A DNA stretch of 6,933 nt from Actinomycetota bacterium (GTDB lineage Bacteria; Actinomycetota; Acidimicrobiia; Acidimicrobiales; Iamiaceae): contig JADGOP010000125.1 in NCBI GenBank assembly GCA_017882935.1, positions 1 through 6,933 of the forward strand, read 5' to 3'. A program made the translations under genes and the position numbers. Positions 1 through 5,566 of the stretch are shown piece by piece. Numbering within the stretch: the stretch's first letter is position 1; each line of letters opens with the position of its first letter. The notes under the pieces are model-generated. The model saw only the letters and a list, made by a program, of their open reading frames with translations. It searched no databases and had not been told where the DNA came from.

Positions 1-1029
1 CTCACCGCCGAGGGCATCGTCGGCGAGGTGGTGTTCCCCAACACCGTGCCGCCGTTCTTCCCGGTCTCGGCCATCACCGCGCCGCCGCCCGACGCCGCCG
101 ACCTCGCCCTGCGCTGGGCCGGTCTCCAGGCCCACAACCGGTGGCTCGCCGACTTCTGCGCCGAGGCCCCCCGGCAGCGCGCGGGCGTCGCCCAGATCCT
201 GCTCAACGACGTCGATGCGGCAGTTGCCGAGATCCACTGGGCGCGTGAGCACGGGTTGCGTGGCGGCATCCTGCTCCCCGGCGTGCCCCCCGGCAGCCCC
301 GTGCCACCCCTCTACGCACCCGACTACGACCCCATCTGGCAGGCGTGCGCCGAGCTGGCGATGCCCGTGAACCACCACAGCGGCAGTGCGGTGCCCGATC
401 CCGGCATGTATGCGGCATCGGGGGCGATGTTCATCGTGGAGATCACCTGGTTCTCGCACCGTGCGCTGTGGCACCTGATGTTCGGCGGCGTGTTCGAGCG
501 CTTCCCCGACCTCAAGCTGGTGCTCACCGAGCAGAGCGCGGGCTGGATCCCCGGCACCCTCGACCTGCTCGACTTCTACCTGCAGCGCTTCCGCTCCACG
601 CTCGAGACCAACGAGATGCTGTACGCCGGTGCCGTCGCCCAGGCGCTCACCCGCACGCCCCACGAGTACTGGGCGGCCAACGGCTTCGTCGGCGCGAGCT
701 TCCAGAGCGCCGAGGAGACCGCGCTGCGCCACGAGATCGGCGTCGACAAGATCATGTGGGGGAGCGACTTCCCCCACACCGAGGGCACCCAGCCGTACAC
801 GCTCGAGGCGCTCCGCCTGGCGTTCGCCGACGTCGAGCCCACCGAGGTGGCGGCGATGGTCGGAGGCAACGCGGCGGCCCTCTACGGCTTCGACCTCGAC
901 GCGCTCGCCCCCCTCGCCGCCGAGGTGGGCCCGTTGCGGGCCGACGTGGCCCGGCCGCTGACCGCAGCCGAGCGCCCGACCGACGCCATGAGCCCGGTGT
1001 TCCAGCCGAGCGCGGTGCGGCCCTGGTAG
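1..1029 (+). CDS. Amidohydrolase-2 family metal-dependent hydrolase, C-terminal part (5' end outside window)
   Basis: The reading frame is open from the first base, so the N-terminus lies upstream; the GTG at 28 is just the first in-frame start in view. The 342 visible residues look like an amidohydrolase-2 (COG2159) TIM-barrel hydrolase or decarboxylase. Visible marks, numbered from the first visible codon: a His-His-Ser-Gly segment at 125-128 (likely metal ligand on a barrel strand), a GVFERFPDLKLVLTE segment ending at Glu177, and GSDFPHTE with Asp256 as the usual C-terminal metal or catalytic Asp. A Gly-Asn-Ala-Ala-Leu-Tyr-Gly segment follows, typical of the last helix of the fold. The N-terminal HxH-type metal site would lie outside the window. 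Substrate cannot be told from sequence; relatives hydrolyse C-N bonds or decarboxylate aromatic acids. The gene ends in TAG inside a hairpin and converges on a tRNA gene. It appears unrelated to the amino-acid genes to the right. Confidence 0.85.
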   Translation, partial: LTAEGIVGEVVFPNTVPPFFPVSAITAPPPDAADLALRWAGLQAHNRWLADFCAEAPRQRAGVAQILLNDVDAAVAEIHWAREHGLRGGILLPGVPPGSPVPPLYAPDYDPIWQACAELAMPVNHHSGSAVPDPGMYAASGAMFIVEITWFSHRALWHLMFGGVFERFPDLKLVLTEQSAGWIPGTLDLLDFYLQRFRSTLETNEMLYAGAVAQALTRTPHEYWAANGFVGASFQSAEETALRHEIGVDKIMWGSDFPHTEGTQPYTLEALRLAFADVEPTEVAAMVGGNAAALYGFDLDALAPLAAEVGPLRADVARPLTAAERPTDAMSPVFQPSAVRPW

Positions 1030-1043
1030 GACCGCGGGGCGCT
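1009..1043. terminator. Imperfect hairpin at convergent junction, possible bidirectional terminator
   Basis: Bases 1009-1013 (AGCGC) pair with 1039-1043 (GCGCT). After a 2x2 internal loop, 1016-1020 pair with 1032-1036 (one T-G wobble). After one mismatch, 1022-1024 pair with 1028-1030 around a 3-base loop. That is 13 pairs, and the structure covers the TAG stop of the amidohydrolase (1027-1029). It lies 9 bases past the tRNA 3' end as read on the minus strand, so it could end transcription from both sides. There is no T-tract on either strand, so intrinsic termination is uncertain, and GC-rich DNA forms such structures by chance. Confidence 0.3.
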
Positions 1044-1052
1044 GCTCGAACG

Positions 1053-1127
1053 TGGTGCCCTCGGGGCGACTCGAACGCCCGCACACGCCTCCGGAGGGCG
1101 ATGCTCTATCCGCTGAGCTACGAGGGC
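1053..1127 (-). tRNA. tRNA-Arg, anticodon CCG
   Basis: The minus strand folds as a full cloverleaf of 75 nt including encoded CCA. The acceptor stem is GCCCTCG/CGAGGGC (1127-1121 with 1063-1057), with discriminator A at 1056 and CCA at 1055-1053. The D-arm is GCTC-AGCGGATA-GAGC. The anticodon arm has loop CTCCGGA (1096-1090), giving anticodon CCG at 1094-1092, which reads CGG. The variable loop is GTGC. The T-arm is GGGCG-TTCGAGT-CGCCC. The outermost anticodon-stem pair is T-T (1101/1086), i.e. U27-U43; from memory the same feature occurs in other actinobacterial tRNA-Arg(CCG), so it is probably not damage. The gene is divergent from argS, whose product charges it. A TACTCT hexamer upstream could be its -10 element. 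Confidence 0.96.
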
Positions 1128-1137
1128 GGGGGTCGCC

Positions 1138-1143
1138 AGAGTA
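1138..1143 (-). promoter_or_regulatory. Possible -10 element for tRNA-Arg
   Basis: The minus strand reads TACTCT here, matching the actinobacterial sigma-A -10 pattern TAnnnT. Ten bases separate it from the tRNA 5' end, which would place a transcription start 3-5 bases before the mature tRNA. No good TTGACA-like -35 is visible at 16-18 bases spacing. The assignment rests on the hexamer and its position only. Confidence 0.4.
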
Positions 1144-1263
1144 GCAGGCACGTGGTTTGGGGCTGCCACCCCTTCCGGGCCGCGTCGGGCCTGCGTGGGG
1201 GTGGCCCTACCGGTTCGCCCCGGTCGCGCCCCGGCTGCGAGGCTGGGCGTTCCCGTCCCGTCC

Positions 1264-1270
1264 GAAGGAG
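1264..1270 (+). promoter_or_regulatory. Shine-Dalgarno that sets the argS start
   Basis: GAAGGAG lies 8 bases before GTG 1279. The same frame is open back to an ATG at 1195, but that start has no Shine-Dalgarno. The extra residues it would add are Pro/Arg/Ala-rich and unlike ArgRS. This site therefore selects 1279. Confidence 0.85.
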
Positions 1271-1278
1271 CCCCGCCC

Positions 1279-2886
1279 GTGGTCCGCGATGCCCTCGCCG
1301 AGTCGCTGCGTGACGCCCTCGCGGCCCTGGGCGTGAGCCCGGTGCCCGCGCAGGTCCACCTCGAGCGGCCCGCCCGGCGCGAGCACGGCGACTGGTCGAG
1401 CAACGTGGCCCTGGCCGCCTCGAAGGCCGCGGGTCGCAAGCCGCGGGACCTGGCGCAGGAGCTCGCCGACCACCTCACGGCGGCGCCGCCGCCCCACGTC
1501 GAGTCCGTCGAGGTCGCGGGCCCCGGCTTCGTGAACTTCCGGCTGCGGCCCACGTGGCTCCACGACGTGCTGCGCGACGTCGTCGAGCAGGGGACCGACA
1601 CCTTCGCCCGGCCCGACCTGGGCCACGGGCGCAAGGTCAACGTCGAGTTCGTCAGCGCGAACCCCACAGGTCCCGTGCACGCCGGTCACGCCCGGGGCGC
1701 CACCTACGGCGACGCGCTGGCCCGGCTGCTCGAGCGCTGCGGCCACGACGTGCACCGCGAGTTCTACATCAACGACCGCGGCGTGCAGATGGACGCCTTC
1801 GCCCAGTCCCTCGCCGCCCGCAAGACCGGCGGCGATCCGCCCGAGAACGGCTACCACGGGCAGTACATCATCGACTGGGCCGCCGAGATGCCCGACGGCA
1901 CCGACCACTCGGCGTGGGGCTACCAGAAGGCCCTCGACGACCAGCGCGAGGTGCTCGGCAGGCTCGGTGTCGAGTACGACACCTGGTTCAGCGAGCGCTC
2001 GCTCGTCGAGTCCGGTGCCATCGAGGAGACCCTCGCCGACCTGCGTGCGCACGGCGTGGCCTACGACGCCGACGGCGCCACCTGGCTGCGCAGCACCGAC
2101 TACGGCGACGACAAGGACCGCGTCCTGGTCAAGTCCGACGGCGAGCTGACCTACCTCACCCCCGACATCGCCTACCACCGCGAGAAGTTCGCCCGCGGCG
2201 CCGAGCAGCTCATCGACGTGTGGGGCGCCGACCACCACGGCTACGTGGCGCGCATGCGCGCCGCGCTCCAGGCCCTCGGGCACGACCCCGCCGACTTCGA
2301 GGTGGCGATCACGCAGATGGTGCGCCTCGAGCGCCACGGCGTCGAGGTCAAGATCTCCAAGCGCACCGGTGACCTCATCGAGCTGCGCGACCTGCTCGAC
2401 GAGGTCGGCCCCGACGCAGTGCGCCTCACCTACCTCCTGCAGAGCATCGACACGCGCCAGACGGTCGACCTCGACCTGATCACCTCCAAGTCGATGGACA
2501 ACCCGGTCTTCTACGTGCAGTACGCGCACGCCCGCATCCACTCGATCGAGAAGGTGGCGCGCGAGCGCGGGGTCACGCGCCTGCCCCTGGTCGACGTCGA
2601 CCTGGGGCTGCTGGTGCACGAGCGCGAGCTCGACGTGCTCCGCACCTTGAGCGAGCTGCCCGACGTCGTCGAGCTCGCCTGCAACGAGCGCGCGCCGCAC
2701 AAGATCACCGCCTGGGTCCGCGAGCTGGCGGGCGCCTTCCACGGCTTCTACCACGACTGCTACGTCATGGGTGAGGGCGTGTCGGCCGAGCTCACGCAAG
2801 CCCGCCTGGCGCTCGTCGAGGCCTCGCGGGTGGGCCTCGCCATCGGCCTCGACCTGCTCGGCGTGTCGGCGCCCGAGTCGATGTAG
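1279..2886 (+). CDS. argS: Arginyl-tRNA synthetase (class I)
   Basis: The enzyme joins L-arginine to tRNA-Arg using ATP in the cytoplasm. The 535-residue product fits the family (about 550). Domains in order: an N-terminal ArgRS additional domain with REHGDWSSN at about 34-42; the class I catalytic core with SANPTGPVHAGH at 126-137, where HAGH 134-137 is the HIGH-type ATP-binding signature; YINDRGVQM at 163-171; WGADHHGYVARM at 315-326; and KISKR at 358-362, equivalent to the KMSKS loop that some bacterial ArgRS lack. The DALR-type anticodon-binding domain starts near NPVFYVQYAHAR (408-419) and runs to the C-terminus. The GTG start at 1279 has a good Shine-Dalgarno. lysA begins 9 bases after the stop and is almost certainly cotranscribed. 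In corynebacteria an argS-lysA operon is known and responds to arginine and lysine; whether that holds here is unknown. Confidence 0.98.
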   Translation: MVRDALAESLRDALAALGVSPVPAQVHLERPARREHGDWSSNVALAASKAAGRKPRDLAQELADHLTAAPPPHVESVEVAGPGFVNFRLRPTWLHDVLRDVVEQGTDTFARPDLGHGRKVNVEFVSANPTGPVHAGHARGATYGDALARLLERCGHDVHREFYINDRGVQMDAFAQSLAARKTGGDPPENGYHGQYIIDWAAEMPDGTDHSAWGYQKALDDQREVLGRLGVEYDTWFSERSLVESGAIEETLADLRAHGVAYDADGATWLRSTDYGDDKDRVLVKSDGELTYLTPDIAYHREKFARGAEQLIDVWGADHHGYVARMRAALQALGHDPADFEVAITQMVRLERHGVEVKISKRTGDLIELRDLLDEVGPDAVRLTYLLQSIDTRQTVDLDLITSKSMDNPVFYVQYAHARIHSIEKVARERGVTRLPLVDVDLGLLVHERELDVLRTLSELPDVVELACNERAPHKITAWVRELAGAFHGFYHDCYVMGEGVSAELTQARLALVEASRVGLAIGLDLLGVSAPESM

Positions 2887-2890
2887 GAGG
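2884..2890 (+). promoter_or_regulatory. lysA Shine-Dalgarno overlapping the argS stop codon
   Basis: TAGGAGG contains the argS TAG stop (2884-2886) and the lysA ribosome-binding core, 5 bases before GTG 2896. The arrangement suggests that ribosomes finishing argS can re-initiate on lysA, coupling their translation. Confidence 0.85.
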
Positions 2891-2895
2891 CTGCC

Positions 2896-4167
2896 GTGAC
2901 CTCCCTCCCGCTCTCGTTGCTGCCCGACTCGGCCGTCGTCGACGCGGGCGGTCGCCTGCACATCGGCGGCTGCGACCTGCTCGAGCTCGCCGCCGAGTAC
3001 GGCACCCCGCTGTTCGTCTACGACGAGGCCCACCTGCGCGCCCGCTGCCGTGAGGCCGTGGCTGCGTTCGGCGACGACGTGGCCTACGCATCCAAGGCCT
3101 TCCTCTGCAAGGCCATGGCCCGCCTCGCCCACGAGGAGGGCATGCGCATCGACGTGGCGACGGGCGGCGAGCTCCACGTCGCGCTCGCCGCGGGCGTTCC
3201 CGCCTCGCGCCTCGTGCTGCACGGCAACAACAAGTCCGAGGCCGAACTGGCACGGGCCCTGGCCGAGCGCGTCGGGCTCATCGTCATCGACTCGCTCGAC
3301 GAGCTGCGCCGCATCGAGCAGCTGGTCACCTCCGACGGCTACACCGTCCCGCGGGTCATGGTGCGCGTCACGCCCGGAGTCGAGGCCCACACGCACGAGT
3401 TCGTCCGCACCGGCCAGGACGACTCCAAGTTCGGCTTCACCCTGTCCACCGGCGCCGCCGCCGAAGCCGTGAAGCTCGCCCGCGAGTCGCCGGCGGTCGA
3501 GCTCGTCGGGGTCCACATGCACATCGGGTCGCAGGTCTTCGTGGCCGACTTCTTCCGTCAGGCGGTCGACGCCGTCGCGCCCTTCCTGACCTCGCTCGAC
3601 CTCCCCGAGCTGTCGATCGGGGGTGGCGTCGGCGTGGCCTACGTGGAGGGCGAGCGCGCGCCCACCATCGCCGAGTGGGGCGATGCCGTTCACGCCGCGG
3701 TGGCCGAGTCGGGCATCACCGCCCGGGTCAGCGCCGAGCCCGGGCGGACCATCGCGGCCTCGGCGGCGGTCACGCTGTACACCGTGGGCACCATCAAGGA
3801 GCTGCCTGGCATCCGCACCTACGTGGCGGTCGACGGCGGCATGTCCGACAACCCGCGCCCGGTGCTCTACGGCAGCGGCTACGAGGCGTTCCTGCCCCGT
3901 GAGGTGGCGGTCGACCGGCCGTTCGTGGCCACCGTGGTCGGCAAGCACTGCGAGTCGGGCGACGTGCTGGTGCGCGACGCGCGGCTTCCGGCCGACCTCG
4001 CGGTGGGCGACATCCTCGCCACGCCCGTCACGGGTGCCTACGGGCACTCCATGGGCTCCAACTACAACAAGGTCACCCGGCCTGCCGTGGTCTTCGTGGC
4101 CGGGGGCGACGCCCGCCTCGTGGTGCGGCGCGAGTCCGACGACGACCTGCTCCGCCTCGACCTCTAG
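2896..4167 (+). CDS. lysA: Diaminopimelate decarboxylase
   Basis: This PLP enzyme decarboxylates meso-2,6-diaminopimelate to L-lysine, the last lysine-biosynthesis step. At 423 residues it has the usual length. It is a fold-type III (alanine-racemase-like) enzyme. The N-terminal barrel carries AYASKAF with the PLP lysine at Lys67, HGNNKSEAEL near 112-121, HIGSQ at 209-213, the phosphate-binding GGGVG at 242-246 and EPGR at 281-284. The C-terminal beta domain carries MSDNPRP from 316, CESGD with catalytic Cys352-Glu353, and TGAY with Tyr382. All key residues for a working dimer are present. HGNNKS and MSDNPRP favour LysA over ornithine or arginine decarboxylases of the same fold. GTG 2896 is set by the Shine-Dalgarno in the argS stop. 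A 71-bp gap to hom suggests a partial transcriptional break after lysA. Confidence 0.98.
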   Translation: MTSLPLSLLPDSAVVDAGGRLHIGGCDLLELAAEYGTPLFVYDEAHLRARCREAVAAFGDDVAYASKAFLCKAMARLAHEEGMRIDVATGGELHVALAAGVPASRLVLHGNNKSEAELARALAERVGLIVIDSLDELRRIEQLVTSDGYTVPRVMVRVTPGVEAHTHEFVRTGQDDSKFGFTLSTGAAAEAVKLARESPAVELVGVHMHIGSQVFVADFFRQAVDAVAPFLTSLDLPELSIGGGVGVAYVEGERAPTIAEWGDAVHAAVAESGITARVSAEPGRTIAASAAVTLYTVGTIKELPGIRTYVAVDGGMSDNPRPVLYGSGYEAFLPREVAVDRPFVATVVGKHCESGDVLVRDARLPADLAVGDILATPVTGAYGHSMGSNYNKVTRPAVVFVAGGDARLVVRRESDDDLLRLDL

Positions 4168-4176
4168 CCAACCGCA

Positions 4177-4202
4177 GCGCCCGACCAGCCGGAATCGGGT
4201 GC
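4177..4202 (+). terminator. Hairpin between lysA and hom, possible terminator or attenuator
   Basis: GCGCCCGA (4177-4184) pairs with TCGGGTGC (4195-4202) over 8 bp with one G-T wobble and a 10-base loop. It starts 9 bases after the lysA stop. No T-tract follows, only G-rich sequence, so it is not a classic intrinsic terminator. It could reduce readthrough or protect the lysA mRNA 3' end. Confidence 0.35.
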
Positions 4203-4210
4203 GGGGGCCG

Positions 4211-4222
4211 GGGCAGCTGCCC
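4211..4222. promoter_or_regulatory. Perfect 12-bp palindrome upstream of hom, possible operator
   Basis: GGGCAGCTGCCC is a perfect inverted repeat ending 2 bases before the candidate -10 TACCGT. It therefore falls in the promoter spacer, where a repressor dimer could bind. No regulator is identified. A 12-bp perfect palindrome can occur by chance a few times in 7 kb of GC-rich DNA, so position is the main argument. Confidence 0.25.
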
Positions 4223-4224
4223 AC

Positions 4225-4230
4225 TACCGT
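4225..4230 (+). promoter_or_regulatory. Possible -10 element for a leaderless hom transcript
   Basis: TACCGT matches TAnnnT and ends 8 bases before GTG 4239, so transcription could start at or within a base or two of the start codon. hom has no Shine-Dalgarno, which fits leaderless initiation, common in actinobacteria. No clear -35 hexamer is visible. Confidence 0.35.
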
Positions 4231-4238
4231 GGCCCGCC

Positions 4239-5549
4239 GTGACGGACCACCTCGTGAAGCTGGGCATCCTCGGGTGCGGAAACGTCGGCGCGGCGCTCGT
4301 GCAGCTCCTCGACGACCAGCGTGAGGTCATCGCCACCCGCACCGGGATGCGCCTCGAGGTCACCCGCGTGGCGGTCCGCAACCTGTCGCGCGAACGCCCG
4401 GTCGAGCTGGCCCCCGAGGTGATCACCCGCGATGCCGCCGAGGTCGTCAGCGACCCCGACGTCGATGTGGTGGTCGAGGTCATCGGCGGCATCGAGCCGG
4501 CCCGCGAGCTCATCCGCACCGCGCTGTCGCACGGCAAGCCGGTCGTCACGGCCAACAAGGAGCTGCTGGCCAACGTCGGCGCCGAGCTGTTCGACGCGGC
4601 CGACGCCGCCGGGGTCGACCTGCTCTTCGAGGCCGCGGTGGGTGGGGGCATCCCCATCATCCGGCCGCTGCGCGAGTCGCTGGCCGGCGACCGCATCACC
4701 CGGGTGCTCGGCATCGTGAACGGCACCACCAACTTCATCCTCACGCGCATGACCGAGGAGGGCGTCGGCTACGCGGAGGCGCTGGCCGAGGCGCAGAGCC
4801 TGGGCTACGCCGAGCGCGACCCCACGGCCGACGTCGAGGGCTTCGACGCCGGGGCCAAGGCCGCGATCCTGGCCTCCATCGCCTTCGGCTCGAAGGTGGT
4901 GGCCGGCGACGTCTACCACGAGGGCATCTCGGGCATCAGCGCCGCCGACATCGACTTCGCCTCCCGCCTCGGCTACGTCGTCAAGCTGCTCGCCATCGCC
5001 GAGCAGGTCGAGGGCGACGACGGGCCCGAGATCGCGGTGCGCGTCCACCCGGCGATGGTGCCCAACACCCACCCGCTGGCCGGCGTGCGCGACAGCTTCA
5101 ACGCGGTGTTCGTGCAGGGCGCCGCGGTGGGCGACCTCATGCTCTACGGGCGCGGAGCCGGTGGCGCGCCCACCGCCTCGGCGGTGCTCGGCGACGTCAT
5201 CGACGCCGCAGCCAACCTCCGCAAGGGCTCCCACGCCAGCATCGGCCACCTCGGCAAGGCGGTCATCCGTCCGATCGACGAGGTGCGCACCGCCTTCTAC
5301 CTCAACCTCGACGTGGTCGACCGGCCCGGCGTGCTGCGGGCGGTGGCCGAGGTGTTCGAGCGCCACGCCGTGTCGATCCGCTCCATGGAGCAGGAGGGGC
5401 TCGGCGAGGGCGCCCGCATCATCTTCATCACCCACGTGGCCCGCGAGGCCGACGTGCAGGCGACGCTCCACGACCTGCGCGGCCTCGACGTGGTCGGCCG
5501 CGTCGGCAGCGTGCTGCGGGTCATCGGCGACGACCTGCCGTCGGCCTGA
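4239..5549 (+). CDS. hom: Homoserine dehydrogenase with C-terminal ACT domain
   Basis: It reduces L-aspartate 4-semialdehyde to L-homoserine with NAD(P)H, at the branch to threonine and methionine. The product has 436 residues, close to the monofunctional actinobacterial form, with no aspartokinase fusion. The N-terminal Rossmann fold has GCGNVG at 12-17 and TANKELLAN with Lys107. The catalytic and dimerisation part has AAVGGGIP (GGGIP at 135-139), NGTTNFIL, and GYAERDPTADVEGFDAGAK, with Asp203 and Lys207 at the spacing of the yeast catalytic Asp219/Lys223. A C-terminal ACT domain from about 353 (FYLNLDVVDRPGVL) suggests feedback control, by threonine in relatives. The start is less certain than for its neighbours: GTG 4239 has no Shine-Dalgarno, and GTG 4254 would still keep the whole nucleotide-binding fold. 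thrC follows 17 bp downstream, presumably in the same operon. Confidence 0.97.
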   Translation: MTDHLVKLGILGCGNVGAALVQLLDDQREVIATRTGMRLEVTRVAVRNLSRERPVELAPEVITRDAAEVVSDPDVDVVVEVIGGIEPARELIRTALSHGKPVVTANKELLANVGAELFDAADAAGVDLLFEAAVGGGIPIIRPLRESLAGDRITRVLGIVNGTTNFILTRMTEEGVGYAEALAEAQSLGYAERDPTADVEGFDAGAKAAILASIAFGSKVVAGDVYHEGISGISAADIDFASRLGYVVKLLAIAEQVEGDDGPEIAVRVHPAMVPNTHPLAGVRDSFNAVFVQGAAVGDLMLYGRGAGGAPTASAVLGDVIDAAANLRKGSHASIGHLGKAVIRPIDEVRTAFYLNLDVVDRPGVLRAVAEVFERHAVSIRSMEQEGLGEGARIIFITHVAREADVQATLHDLRGLDVVGRVGSVLRVIGDDLPSA

Positions 5550-5554
5550 CCGGC

Positions 5555-5560
5555 GAGGAG
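5555..5560 (+). promoter_or_regulatory. Shine-Dalgarno of thrC
   Basis: GAGGAG lies 6 bases before GTG 5567 in the 17-bp hom-thrC gap. It supports that GTG as the start and suggests thrC is translated independently from a shared hom-thrC mRNA. Confidence 0.8.
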
Positions 5561-5566
5561 CAGGCC

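Larger units (their letters stand above)
1128..1278. other. Divergent spacer between tRNA-Arg and argS, with two small leader hairpins
   Basis: This 151-bp stretch must hold the promoters for the tRNA (minus) and argS (plus). In the argS direction I see two adjacent potential hairpins: 1209-1213 (ACCGG) with 1220-1224 (CCGGT) around a 6-base loop, and 1227-1231 (CGCCC) with 1245-1249 (GGGCG) around a 13-base loop. The Shine-Dalgarno follows 14 bases later. I could not find a convincing -10/-35 pair for argS. Both stems have only 5 bp and may be chance in DNA this GC-rich. Confidence 0.4.

Noticed and set aside
1053..1127. tRNA gene as an integration site (attB) with a neighbouring mobile element.
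   Set aside because: tRNA genes are frequent integration sites, but no integrase, direct repeat of the tRNA 3' end or foreign-looking DNA is present in the window.
1195..1278. N-terminal extension of argS from ATG 1195 (28 extra residues).
   Set aside because: There is no Shine-Dalgarno before 1195. The extra residues are Pro/Arg/Ala-rich, while GTG 1279 has GAAGGAG at 8 bases and gives a normal ArgRS N-terminus.
345..1313. 322-codon plus-strand open frame across the amidohydrolase and the tRNA.
   Set aside because: It is an out-of-frame shadow rich in Arg, Gly and Ala that runs through the antisense of a tRNA gene. The amidohydrolase frame contains the recognisable motifs.
882..1667. 261-codon minus-strand open frame spanning the tRNA and the argS start.
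   Set aside because: It crosses a structural RNA gene and two coding regions, and has no family resemblance or ribosome-binding site that I can see.
1207..4224. A 1005-codon open frame on the minus strand across argS and lysA, with similar long antisense frames at 4224-5471 and 5297-6925.
   Set aside because: Each lies exactly in codon register with the sense gene. Antisense stops there would require sense codons TTA, CTA or TCA, which this GC-rich coding DNA almost never uses. argS and lysA share a frame, so the mirror frame runs through both. The translations are low-complexity Gly/Val/Asp/His-rich with no recognisable domain.
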